A stretch of 64,000 nucleotides of DNA. Origin: Azadirachta indica. Lineage: Eukaryota > Streptophyta > Magnoliopsida > Sapindales > Meliaceae. Where the stretch lies: the NCBI GenBank assembly GCA_022749755.1, contig CM040449.1, positions 7,635,657 to 7,699,656 of the forward strand, in the 5' to 3' direction. Positions within the stretch are counted from its first letter, which is position 1. Every line of letters starts with the position of its first letter. Below, piece after piece: positions 38,601 to 50,477 of the stretch. The notes under the pieces were generated by a model that searched no databases, was not told the DNA's origin, and saw nothing but the letters and a program-made list of their open reading frames with translations. Made by a program: the position numbers and the translations under genes.

Positions 38601-40190
38601 AATAATTTGGTTTGCCGAGGCCAAAGTATGTGCCGGGGTCTGAAAGTGTTTTATTTTTAAACAAATGTATAATGTTACTACCAAACAGAGCGTGCCGCAC
38701 CAAACACAAGTTAGGAAGTTTAGTCACGCATCAATCTATCGCATTGTATTGTAATCGTAGTAATTCATTTTCTGTCTAGGGTTACCTCTCCCCTCCACTT
38801 ACCCACCTACTATCTTATTGGATCTCATTCAAAATCGAAAAACATGAGCTTCCCATACAACACGCCATTCATCTCATCATTTTACCATATTGCCCTTCCT
38901 TTTCTCAGGCCCGTTTTAACTTTTAAGATTTTAACTACTGCCCTGCTATTTTCTATTTGGAATTAATGATTAACGTATTTGACCAAAATAAAATGTGCAT
39001 TTATATATATATATATATATAGATATATATATAATAAGGTAACATAAATGAAATTAAATAAAACGACAAACACAATTACTATTATCTTTCATATAACTAA
39101 TTTTTGGAATTATTTATTTCACAAACTTGATTCGCGGTATAGTGAAAATTAATTGAATAAATTTAATTTCTTCATATCATAGGAGCATGGGGGTTTTCCC
39201 TATTGGAATAGAATTACTACAAGTTGACATTGTTTAGTGCATTAGAGAAAATAAATATATGCTATTTAGTTATTGAATGAGGTTATATTTGTCTTTTGGC
39301 GTATAAATAGAAACTAGTCATTTTCTTTTTCCTTCCAAATACTTGTCTCTGGTCAATGGGTCATGCCTCAGTATTCATGATTCATGGACATTAATTTTTT
39401 TTTTTTTTGGCTTTATTTTCTGAGAGATTCATGATTCATGATGTGGGCATGCATAGAGTACAGTCAGCAAGTAAATTTTTCTAAAGAATAGAAGGGAATA
39501 GAAAAGCCTGCCTGAAGTTTTCTATAGTCAGGGCAAAAGGTTCTTATACCCACGCTCCTTATAACCCGTGTCACCACGCTCCATCCAGAAGTGGCAATTT
39601 GGTAAGTACAGCAACATATTATAGCACAAGACACAAGCACTCTGCTGTTATTTGATAGGAGAGTGTGTCCATCCGCCTTCAGCGCGCGTGGGACTCTAGC
39701 TACTCAACTCAAATGACGTATCTACCCCCAACAATCCTCATAAATGGCAGCTTTTCGTCATATCATGCTTGCTGGCATAAACCCAAATCAGACCCATCGA
39801 CGCTCCCATATCAACCTGCACTCTAGTAGACCCCACCATTAAGAAAATCAACGTCCAATACAACTTTAAGCATAGGATTCTTACCTATGAGCATTATACA
39901 CGTTAACCAACATACTCACATGTTCACATCCGTACTTCTATAATACCCGCATTACCCTTATCTTTATCTCGGAAATTTCCCACTTGTCTACCTTTTTCAC
40001 TATTTTAGTCCGTCCATAAAATCGAATAGGACACAGATGGTAAATAAAACAGTAAGGAAGGGTGTTTTGGTGATTTAGTTCTCCTTGGAAAGATAAATAA
40101 AAATTAAAAAAATTGTTGATTAATAAACCTCCCGGAACATTTTAACGGCGATCGGAGAAAAACGGGCGGCAAGATGGGCACATTATTTCC
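35647..40190. other. Intergenic region between divergent genes
   Basis: No gene supported. A (TTA)n run (about 35695-35716) lies about 50-70 bases upstream of the metallophosphoesterase ATG. From about 35.95 to 37.7 kb the DNA is extremely AT-rich. A G-rich array is at 38501-38549 and a (TA)n array at about 39002-39032. The right part (about 39.5-40.2 kb) is richer in C and leads into the helicase promoter. Confidence 0.5.
38501..38549 (+). repeat. G-rich (GGGGTA)n minisatellite
   Basis: Eight consecutive runs of three or four G separated by one or two bases, mostly GGGGTA units, with the first two runs as GGGTA. This pattern fits the four-run requirement for an intramolecular G-quadruplex with short loops. 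It resembles a degenerate telomere-like repeat but is not the plant TTTAGGG unit. Confidence 0.9.
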
Positions 40191-40198
40191 TATATAAA
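40191..40198 (+). promoter_or_regulatory. TATA box of the SEN1-like helicase gene
   Basis: A TATATAAA element just before a CT-rich stretch typical of plant start sites (runs of CTCTCT to about 40295). A start site near 40225 would follow. Confidence 0.55.
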
Positions 40199-40224
40199 CC
40201 CGTTGTCACACCCTTTCTCTTCAT

Positions 40225-41752
40225 TGTATTAGCATTTGCTCTCTATTACTCTTTACCCATAAGAGCCTCTATTACTCTCTCTCTCTTTCTCTCTAGATTC
40301 AAAGCAGCTATTAAGAGGTAAAATTGAAAACTAAAACCTCTCTCTCTTCAATATATTTATTATAATTTTCTGAATTTAATTTTTTTAATTTACTTCCGAA
40401 ATATCAAATTATTGTTGTATGTTTAAGATCAGGATTGACTTGCCTTTGACATTAACTAAGGTATGATCTGCGAAGACGAATTTTGTGATATAATGACTTA
40501 TTAGGATCGGATTTCATGATTTTTGGAGAGATTAGTCCAAGACTGTTATAAGACACGAACAAACTGTTTGATTTTCAAGAAACCATTGGAATAAACCTGT
40601 TCTGATTAGGGATTTCGATCTGGACTGATTTGCTTTTTTGATTTAATGAGTGATATCAGTCGGCTTATTCTTTATAAGGAAAAATAGGGTAGGTTCTGTA
40701 CTTGTTTTGATTAGGTAAAGGGAAAATCTTCTGCCTATGTTCAATAATGTGTTATTTTCCTTAACATTTTAGGTTATAATGTGCTGTTGATTATGAAATA
40801 GGAGCAGTTTCTAGATTGGTTTTGCACATTGCTTGATTTCAGTGTTGTGATTTTGGTACAAATTTGAAGTTAGGTTTTTGTTTTATGTGTAGTTGTAATT
40901 TGTGATGATGTGTTAATGAAGATTTGTGTGATATATATCCTTTTTGAGTGAAAACAAATCTTTCCATCATGTTTGTTCTTGGATACAAATTTGCTTATAT
41001 TGCATAGCATGGGTTAACAACTAGATGAAAGCGAAAAATTTGCCTGAATATAATGTGTTGTTAATTCTATTATATGCTCAAATGTGCTGTTGCTCGGGCT
41101 GTGAATTAATTTGACATGTGCAATTTAAGAAATAACAGTGACAATTGTGTACAGATTTACAGAGTTTTGCAATTACAGTGAGTCTGTAGGATAATCAGTC
41201 TTTTTAGTTTGATTTGATCTTTTTTTGGCATTCAACATTGATGACTCTAGGTTCTCCAATACTAAGATGAAAGTTGGTGGACATTTTGTATTCTAAATAA
41301 TTTTAAAGTTGTTTGCTCTAATCTAGGAATTCTCTTAATGAAATTTATGTTTATGAGAGTGTCAAGGTGGTTCTTAGGCATCACAAATTTATTTCCTGCT
41401 TAATATTTAAAGAGTTTTCCACTGAGTTGTCTTCTCTAAGGGATATGTTGGGTGAAATTGATTGTTGAATTACATGGTATGCATTTGTAGGTTGAGGCAC
41501 AGTTACTTTCTATGTTCTTGCTTGGCTGTATGTATTTCCTACACTTTGTCTTTCACATTTTAATATATCGCAGAATATTCTTGTTGGCTTAAAGATGCCC
41601 CTGAGTTGTTACAGTATTTTGACACCCTGAATGTTCTTTTGTTTTTCTGCAGGTGGCATGTCATGTGCACTTTCTGCTGAAAAAAAACCTCAAAGTACAG
41701 CTGCTGGGCTTATTTCAATTTGTAGTGTGGTTTGCATGAAATTACATATGAG
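40225..41752 (+). other. Helicase 5' leader with a 1.3-kb intron and overlapping uORF
   Basis: The leader exon ends at 40317 (AAGAG|GTAAAA) and resumes at 41653 (TTCTGCAG|GTGGCATG), so a 1335-base intron sits in the 5' UTR. The second leader exon contains upstream ATGs. One at 41658 opens a 77-codon reading frame that ends at 41891, overlapping the main start (41753) out of frame. Another at 41663 gives a five-codon ORF. The first base of the transcript is an estimate. Confidence 0.5.
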
Positions 41753-44700
41753 ATGGGCTCCCGAGGAAGGCTGTTATTTGATCTTAATGAACCCCCTGCT
41801 GAGGATGATGAGGAGAATGATAGAGTCTTCTGCTCCCAGCCCCAGAAAGCACTTCCGTCTGCAAATCCCCCCACTTCTGAGTTGTTTGTAGCAACAGAAG
41901 GCCCTCAAAGAATAATAAATAACCATGCTTTCTCACATGCACCATCAGTATCTGGTTTTCAGCCTTTCATTCGACCCAAAGCTGCTCATGGTCATGGAGA
42001 AGAAACTGAGCAGAAGAAGGCTGAGAATCAGAATCCAAAGGTTGCATCTTCTTCGTCGAAGACAAGTAATGGAGATGATGTTAAAGTAGCACCATCATCA
42101 GTTCCAGTTTCTGAAAATGCTCCAGCTGATGAAAGAGAAGAAGGGGAATGGTCTGATGCCGAGGGTTCTGTTGATGCATGTGCAACTACCATCTTGCCTG
42201 AACAAGGTAAAGCATCACAAGGGCAAGGGGGTTCTGAATTGATGGATTTTACTTCCTCTGGTATGGACATCAGAGATCGTGAAAGTAGTCAGGATGAAAA
42301 TAGCAGTCGTGGTTTGCTTGGTTCAGATCAAGATCCAGGTGACCAGAAAAGCAACAGAAGCCGACAATCAGAAGGGAATGCTAAGAGTGACAAGACCGTG
42401 GATGGTCAGGAGGAACATGGATTGCTCCCAAAACAAAGAGAAGTTAAAGGTGCTGAAGGAAGTCTCACAACTAAGTGCGCAAATAATCCAGGCAAGAGAA
42501 AGATAGATCAGCAGAAAGAAGCAATGCTAGGAAAGAAACGTCATAGACAGACAGTGTTTCTTAATTTGGAAGATGTCAAACAAGCTGGTTCTATGAAAAC
42601 TTCAACGCCAAGGAGGCAGAACCCACCCATTGTTACTCGAACTGTTAAAGAAGTTCGTACTATTCATCCACCTGCCGAACGTGTTGGGGAAAAACATAAT
42701 CAGTCCGCAAATAAGGATATGAAACAATATGATGCATCATCATGTAATGAAGGAGACACTTCTTTGGAAGTTGTTGAACCTAAATCTGAATGTAATGGTG
42801 ATATCAATTCTGGACTACCAGGTAAGCCAAGAAGGCTAAACAGTGGTGCTGATTTTTCTACGGAGGCTTCTCAACCACCCATCCCAAGACAGAGTTTGTG
42901 GAAGCAGCCTGCAGATGCAAGGCAGCTGAAGAACTCACAATTTGCTAATAAAAAGCCGGCTCTGGTTGGTCAAATTTCCACAGATTCAAAGTTGGGAAAC
43001 AAGAAACATCCTCCTGCCAAGAAGCCAGCTGCTACTGGTAACTCGTATCAGGATACGTCAGTTGAACGCCTTATACGGGAGGTGACAAATGAAAAATTTT
43101 GGCATCACCCAGGTAATTGTAAATTGATAAATTTTTGGTCAGTGTTTGATTGATTATGCTGATCTTTTTCCATTTTATGCAATTTGGGTTTTCCTTGTCC
43201 TCATGCATTTACGGCTCTCATGATTTTTCTCATGCCAGTTCTCCATGTCCCTCCAATTATAACACTATTGAGAATCGTAACACTCAAAGGACATGGAAAG
43301 GTGATGAGATTTATGTTCTGCAAGCAAGATTCTAAATTGTATTGGTACAATTTATTTACTCCTTTTCACTATATCTTATCACCCTTAAATGCCTTTTGTG
43401 TGTTACAAATTATAATTCTCATAGTGTGATTGTTTTGGGGATAGGAGTCATAATCTTTCTTAATGCATATGTGTTTCATGTAGATTCTGCTACTTTAATT
43501 ATGTACTGTCCATCACAGTTTGGAATTGTTTGGTGATAGCCTGTTGGTTGGAATATGTTTGTCATATTTGAAACTAGACAGTTATTATTTGTCATAGGAG
43601 AGACATAGTTTCGTGTTTCCTTTTGCAATTTGTCAGGCCAAATTAAGATTAGATTTCTTGAAATATTATTGTCTATAAGGATACACCTTGTTTGCTTACA
43701 TGTGCACACAGTTTAAAGGTCACTTCTATAAATGTAACTGAAGACTAAAGAGAATGCTTGATGGATCTGCTTGTTACCTTGAGTATTTTCCTTGCTGGTG
43801 GGCACCCTGTTTATATGTGGGTGGTGATTTCTAGCTAGTATTGTATTGACCATAACACCTCTGAGAGCTTGTTCTTCTATACGGTTCCTCTATTATATTT
43901 ATGTATCTAATTAAATATATGGTGCATCAGAGGAGAGTGAGCTCCAATGCGTCCCTGGTCGGTTTGAATCTCTAGAAGAGTATGTTAGAGTATTTGAGCC
44001 TTTGCTCTTTGAGGAATGCCGAGCACAACTATACAGCACATGGGAGGAGTTGACTGAAACAGGTGCAAGAGACACACATATAATGGTTCGCATAAAGAAT
44101 ATTGAAAGGAGAGAGAGAGGTACCTAACACTTTCTTATGAGTTATTATTATTATTTTTTAGTTGTAAGTTAATTGTGAAACAATTTTAATTTCTTTAGGT
44201 CACAATATGACGAGACATTCTTGAGATGGATTTTAGTGATGCGAAAAATACTTATTTTTTAACTTATTGTAAATTAGTGGATATACTGGCATCAATCAAG
44301 TTTGAAAATGCATCATTTTGTGAGAAGTCTAGAGAATGTGTATAGGATTAGCAGGTCTCAGTTTTGGCTGCAGGATTAGTTGAATTGTTTCATGTCCTTT
44401 TAATTTATTGATTTTTATTTTTTAAATTTTTGGTCTAAGCCAGTGGAATCAGGAAGTTCAAATGGGTCCTTTTTGTAAAATATTGTTACTCTATATTCAT
44501 AACATTGGAAACAGACTAGGTTTGTCCTCTTTATGTTAACTAGCTGAAATTTTATTTTATTCATTTATTTTCTTTTGTTGGCTTTAGGGTGGTATGATGT
44601 AATAGTGCTTCCAGTGCATGAGTGCAAGTGGATATTCAAAGAGGGTGATGTTGCAGTTCTTTCAACTCCGAGACCTGGGTCAGGTATGATAAATGCTATT

Positions 44701-47591
44701 TAGGCTTTAATACTTCTGAAATCTATATCTTACAATCTACACTCATTTTGTTTCAAGCAGTCAGGACCAAGAGGAACCAAACCTTGTCAGTTGAAGATGA
44801 TGAGGAACCTGAGGTCTCTGGGCGTGTAGCTGGAACTGTTAGACGCCATGTGCCTATTGACACACGTGATCCTCCTGGGGCAATTCTTCATTTTTATGTT
44901 GGAGACTCATATGATTCTAGCAGGTTATTTCAAAAATCTTGATTTTTCCCTGTTGTTGTGAAATCTAACTGTATCTAAATATGTGCAAGTAAAATTTTGC
45001 TCTTATTTTCTAATAACAACATTATTATCTTCAGCATGGTTGATGATGAGCATATTCTGAAGAAATTGCAGCCAAAAGGCATTTGGTATCTGACTGTTCT
45101 TGGTTCTCTAGCAACCACACAGCGAGAGTATGTTGCGTTGCATGCATTTTGTCGTCTCAATTCACAGGTGGATGCCAGCTCTCTGTTCAATCAAATGTAT
45201 TTGCTCTAGATTGTAACGAATTTGTTTTTTAGGGAGTTAACCAATTTCTCTTTCTCTGTAGATGCAAACTGCAATTCTTAAGCCTAGTCGAGAGCAGTTT
45301 CCGAAATATGAGCATCAGACCCCGACCATGCCTGAATGCTTCACACAGAATTTTATTGATCATTTGCATAGGACCTTCAATGGACCCCAGCTGGCAGCAA
45401 TCCAATGGGCTGCAATACATACTGCTGCTGGTACCAGCAGCGGAATGACCAAGAGTCCATGGCCTTTCACTCTTGTTCAAGGCCCTCCAGGAACAGGTAA
45501 GACTCACACTGTGTGGGGAATGCTAAATGTAATCCATCTGGTTCAGTATCAGCACTACTACAATTCTTTGCTAAAGAAACTTGCACCCGAGAGCTACAAG
45601 CAAGCTAATGAGAGCAATTCTGACAATGTCGCTATGGGATCAATTGATGAAGTTCTTCAGAATATGGATCAGAATCTCTTGCGCACCCTCCCAAAACTTT
45701 GTCCAAAGCCCAGAATGTTAGTTTGTGCCCCTTCTAATGCTGCAACTGATGAACTTCTTGCTCGTGTTCTTGATCGTGGATTCATTGATGGGGAGATGAA
45801 AGTTTACAGGCCAGATGTGGCCCGAGTTGGTGTAGATTCACAAACACGTGCTGCCCAGGCAGTGTCAGTTGAGCGGAGAACTGAGCAGCTTTTACTTAAG
45901 AGTCGTGAAGAAGTTTTAGGATGGATGCACAATTTAAAAGGGCGTGAAGCTATGTTGTCTCAGCAGATAGCTACTCTTCAAAGGGAGCTGAATGCTGCAG
46001 CGGTTGCTGTCCGTTCACAGGGATCTGTGGGTGTTGATCCTGATGTTCTTATGGCTCGTGATCAGAACCGGGATGCATTGTTGCAGAATCTTGCTGCTGC
46101 TGTTGAAAACAGGGACAAAGTTCTTGTTGAGATGTCTCGCTTTCACATTTTAGAAGGCAGATTCCGGGCTGGCACGAACTTTAATTTGGAAGAAGCCCGT
46201 GCTAGTCTTGAGGCAAGTTTTGCCAATGAGGCTGAGATAGTTTTCACAACTGTGTCAAGCAGTGGTCGCAAATTGTTCTCTCGTCTTACTCATGGTTTTG
46301 ATATGGTAGTCATTGATGAAGCAGCTCAGGCCAGTGAAGTTGCTGTTCTTCCTCCCCTTTCTCTTGGTGCAGCACGTTGTGTTCTTGTTGGGGATCCTCA
46401 GCAGCTTCCTGCAACAGTTATCAGCAAGGCGGCTGGAACCTTGTTATATAGTAGGAGCCTTTTTGAGAGGTTCCAGCAGGCAGGATGCCCAACGATGTTA
46501 TTATCTGTACAGTATAGGATGCATCCTCATATCCGGGATTTTCCTTCAAGGCATTTCTACCAGGGACGCCTTACTGACAGTGATAGTGTTGCTAATTTAC
46601 CGGATGAGGTCTACTATAAGGATCCCTTACTTAGGCCTTATATTTTTTATGATGTCATTCATGGGAGGGAGTCCCACAGAGGTGGATCTGTTTCTTATCA
46701 AAACATTGATGAAGCAAAATTTGGTGTTTGCTTGTATGAGCATCTTCAGAAAACTTTGAAATCTATGGGTTTAGGAAAAGTCTCTATTGGCATAATTACA
46801 CCGTACAAGCTGCAATTGAAATGCCTTCAACATGAGTTTCGTAATGTTTTAGCTTCAGAAGAAGGAAAGGATTTATATATTAATACGGTAGATGCTTTCC
46901 AAGGCCAAGAGCGCGATGTTATTATCATGTCTTGTGTGAGAGCATCAAATCACGGTGTTGGCTTTGTTGCAGATATTCGGCGTATGAATGTTGCTCTTAC
47001 TCGTGCAAGAAGGGCTCTCTGGGTATGATCTAGTTTTTTGGATTTTGTTTTCTTTTTTTTTTTTGGTCCCTTGTTACCTTATCCGGTTACACACCAACTC
47101 ATTCACCCACATAAATGGCTCAATTTTCAGTATACAAGTTTAAATAGTGGAACTTTGTTTTTTAACAGGTTATGGGAAATGCCAATGCTCTTATCAAATC
47201 TGATGATTGGGCTGCAATGATTACCGATGCCAAAGCAAGGAATTGTTACATGGATATGGACTCCCTCCCTAAAGAGTTTTCGGCAGTACTTTCAGCAAAA
47301 GCATCAGGTTATGGTTCATTGCAGGGCAAGATTGCCAATAATGCAAGGGGTATAAGATCAGGTGGACCAAGACATAGATCATTTGATCTGCATATGGAGT
47401 CAAGGGCTGGAATGCCATCAGAAGATGATGAGAAGATTTCTAGGAATGGGAATTACCGGCCCTTTAAGCCACCATTGGAGAATTCCTTGGATGATTTTGA
47501 TCAATCGGTTGACAAATACAGAGATGCTTGGCAATATGGCATACAGAAGAAGCAAAATTCTGGTGGGGTTGTGACAAAGAGGGAGTTTTAG
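41753..47591 (+). CDS. SEN1/UPF1-like superfamily 1 helicase
   Basis: Seven coding exons: 41753-43112, 43931-44119, 44588-44683, 44761-44923, 45035-45167, 45262-47022 and 47169-47591 (4125 bases, 1374 residues, in frame throughout). An in-frame stop at 41723-41725 fixes the start. Residues 1-450 are acidic, lysine-rich and probably disordered, opening with GRLLFDLNEPP, an EAR-type DLNxxP motif. A beta-rich domain follows (about 455-647). The helicase core sits mostly in one exon: Walker A GPPGTGKT (721-728), DEAAQAS (999), GDPQQLPATV (1025), QYRMHP (1064), VDAFQGQERD (1190) and VALTRARRALW (1224). Family knowledge: SF1B helicases of this type unwind RNA or RNA:DNA and act in transcription termination and R-loop removal (Sen1/senataxin) or RNA decay (UPF1). 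It resembles Arabidopsis At4g30100/At2g19120. The catalytic motifs are complete. Confidence 0.93.
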
Positions 47592-50477
47592 CTGTCCACA
47601 GGATTCATTGGGGTGCTGGATCTTAGCGCCAGAAGGGCTCTCGGAGGCTTGAGAAGTTGGTGATCTGGCTCTCGGAGGCTCTGAGAACTTGTTGGATGCA
47701 TTTGGGTGGGTTGTGCAATTAGACCCTTACCCTTACAGACTCCAAAAGGTGAGAGGATTAGTTCAACTTTTGAGTTTCCTCGTAGTTTGTTGTTTGGATT
47801 TCCACTTCATTAATTTGAATGGATATATGTAACACAGGAATTGAATGATTGCATCAAGTTTGCGGATTTCCTCACAACAACAGCAGCACTAATAATCGCT
47901 AGGAGAATGACAAAGTTGGACAGTGGTTGACTGAATTCTCTCTTCTCTTCCCATTTTTTAAGAGGAGTTAGTGGGCAATTTCTGTATAGAAAAATAGAGT
48001 ATAGGATCTGTGTACGAAAATTCTTACATTGTAGGCATACATAATTTGTCTTTGATCTTCATTTTCATTTTGTAAATTTGAGTTTGACAAGAAAAAAGGA
48101 AATTCTTTAATTTATATTTTTTTAATCAAAAAATTAATTCTCTGGAATGCAAACGTGTCACATCATCTAATTGTCAGTTTACAATGAAACAGATAATTCC
48201 ATGCTTGGATCAGTCATACTCAATACGTGCAAGACACCCAGAAGCAGCCATTCAAACAAAAAGATGTCGACTGGTTGTCTATTTTACATACCATAGAGTG
48301 TTGCGATTCTTTATATCATATGCATGTAATGAGCTTGATCCACCAGCTGCCAAAAATTGAAAGCCGATGCAATGGTAACGAAGTACTGATTAAAACTTGA
48401 AAGCGGATGATGTGCCTACGACTGCGCACGCAGTAGGTGCAGCTTAGCTTTTGTAATTTTGTCAATAAAGGGGGATTAATAAAAATATTATTATGCTGTT
48501 ATGGTCTATGCTCTCATTCCTAATCCCATTTACTTACTTGCCCACGCATCTACATTCACACACACTGTAAATCAATATATAATATCTGGGTCAGATCTGT
48601 CGCGTTTTTAGTTGGACAATTTAATCAATTATGGCAACAGAGTTTACATTGCCAAGTTTAATTATATTAACTTAATAATTTACCAAAAATAAGGAAAAAA
48701 AAAATCATGAGCCACCCTGTACTCTTCCTGTTGGTATCCGTCAAAGAATCCCATTGAGATTTGGAACCCACAAGGGCATCTACTATCGTTTGCCTGAAAC
48801 TTATGGCTGATTTCATGTACGCTTTTATGTAAAACGTCCAAACCACCCTTTGAAGAAACATTTAATAAAAGTCAAGAGAGGGATAGTTTTGACTTTTTAG
48901 CCTAATAGAAAAAGAACGTAGTAGGTGGGCTAAAAACGTAAAGGACCACTAACAACGTCCATATGTCATAAATGACTAAATTATTAATTAATTAAAAAAT
49001 TATTCAAAATTTTAACTTTGTCTACCGCAGCAAGCATTCGCCATTTCCCGGTTTCTTCAATGAGTGGATTTAAGTGAAACAAACTCCACCCAACAACCAA
49101 TTTAATCAGAAAAAACCCATCTCATCTTATCATTTTTCAACTTCTACAGATACCTTTTTGACAGTTGACCATAATTTGATGGTTTTCACCGTTTAAGGAG
49201 TCCCCAAATAATCTGCTCTTTTCATCCCTTCTTTGAGGATCTATTTCTTCCACACAAAGGTTAGCTGCTTACTATTACTTTGATTTGTTAATGGATATTA
49301 TCTCTTAAATGAGGTTTCGTTTTGATCAGATGTTTTATCTGTCGGATTTGTTCAGTTTGGTAAATATCAGTCCAAGAATCAGGAAATTATGTGTTTTAAT
49401 TTTTCTTCTTTGCTAACAAATTATATTTTTAGCATGTTAGTTCTGAAGAAACTATGAGTAATTTTACTCGGTTCTGTTGATAACATCTGACTCGTAATTT
49501 CATAATTTGAAGTTCCTTGATTTATCGACAATCTCGTGTACCAATCTTAACCAATTGCATTACAAAAAACAGGTAGGGTAATGTGGGGTCAAGACGGTTG
49601 GTACTTAAGTTTCTTACAAGGGTTTGTCATTCGTGGTTGTTTGATTCCGTCAATGTATGCGATATTCAGTCTTAATTTCAAACTACTTGTACTAGGCTGC
49701 CAATGTGGAATTAAGAACTTTACTGATGCAGAGGATTTTAATCATTGATTAAAATTAAGATTTTCATTATCTTTTTAGTTGTTATGTATGCAGTCACTAG
49801 AAATTGTGGGTTTCTGGTGCAATGATGATGCATAAAGGAGAAATTGGCTTTTTCTAGTTACCATTACAGACATGTGATCAGAAACAAACTTAAATCAGTA
49901 AGAAATACCTAAGAAATGATTAGTAACAATTCATTTGTTTTTTTTTTTAATTTCTGTTTGAAAGCTAAAGTTTGTGTTCCTTATTTTGATTTTGCCGGAG
50001 GTGGGAACTAGAGAGCAACAGTTTGGTTGTAGCTTTTTCATAATTTTTACAAATTTTACAAAATATGCATCCTGTGGTTGATCTATGCTATAGCTTCTTT
50101 GTGAGTCAACAGTTCAACTATGTTTACTTCATTATAATAAACTTTCTTTTCACTTTTTGTTGTTGTAACAACCATTTATCCTACATCTTGTCACAAACTG
50201 GATAGATAAGTTGTTTTACAAATCTTTGGCTAGTTTCATTTATAAATTTTTCTGCAAAAACAAGTGTTCATGTTTCTCATAATTGTCTTATTTGTTGAAA
50301 TCATAACAATTTTACTTGTTTTCTTCTCTGAAACGTGTTTGCATCTTTCATTCTAAATAATAATAATAATGAAGATGAATAAATACTGAATACTGAGATG
50401 GTAACAGTCATTGAGATAGTAATACCAAAGTTCTGAAGTTTCCAACTGTCAACCTACTGGGAGACTTCTTGGAAGCT
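47592..50477. other. Helicase 3' UTR, intergenic space and Sec14-like gene 5' leader
   Basis: The helicase 3' UTR probably extends to about 48070, and 48.1-49.05 kb shows nothing supportable. From about 49.1 kb a transcribed leader for the next gene is likely, with a candidate donor at 49259/49260 (CACAAAG|GTTAGC). The acceptor before the start codon is not clear, so the leader structure is left open. The first ~1.2 kb of that leader region is AT-rich and intron-like. Confidence 0.4.

Noticed and set aside
46313..46759. 148-codon frame within the helicase exon
   Set aside because: Out-of-frame shadow of the SF1 helicase core; the real frame carries all the motifs.
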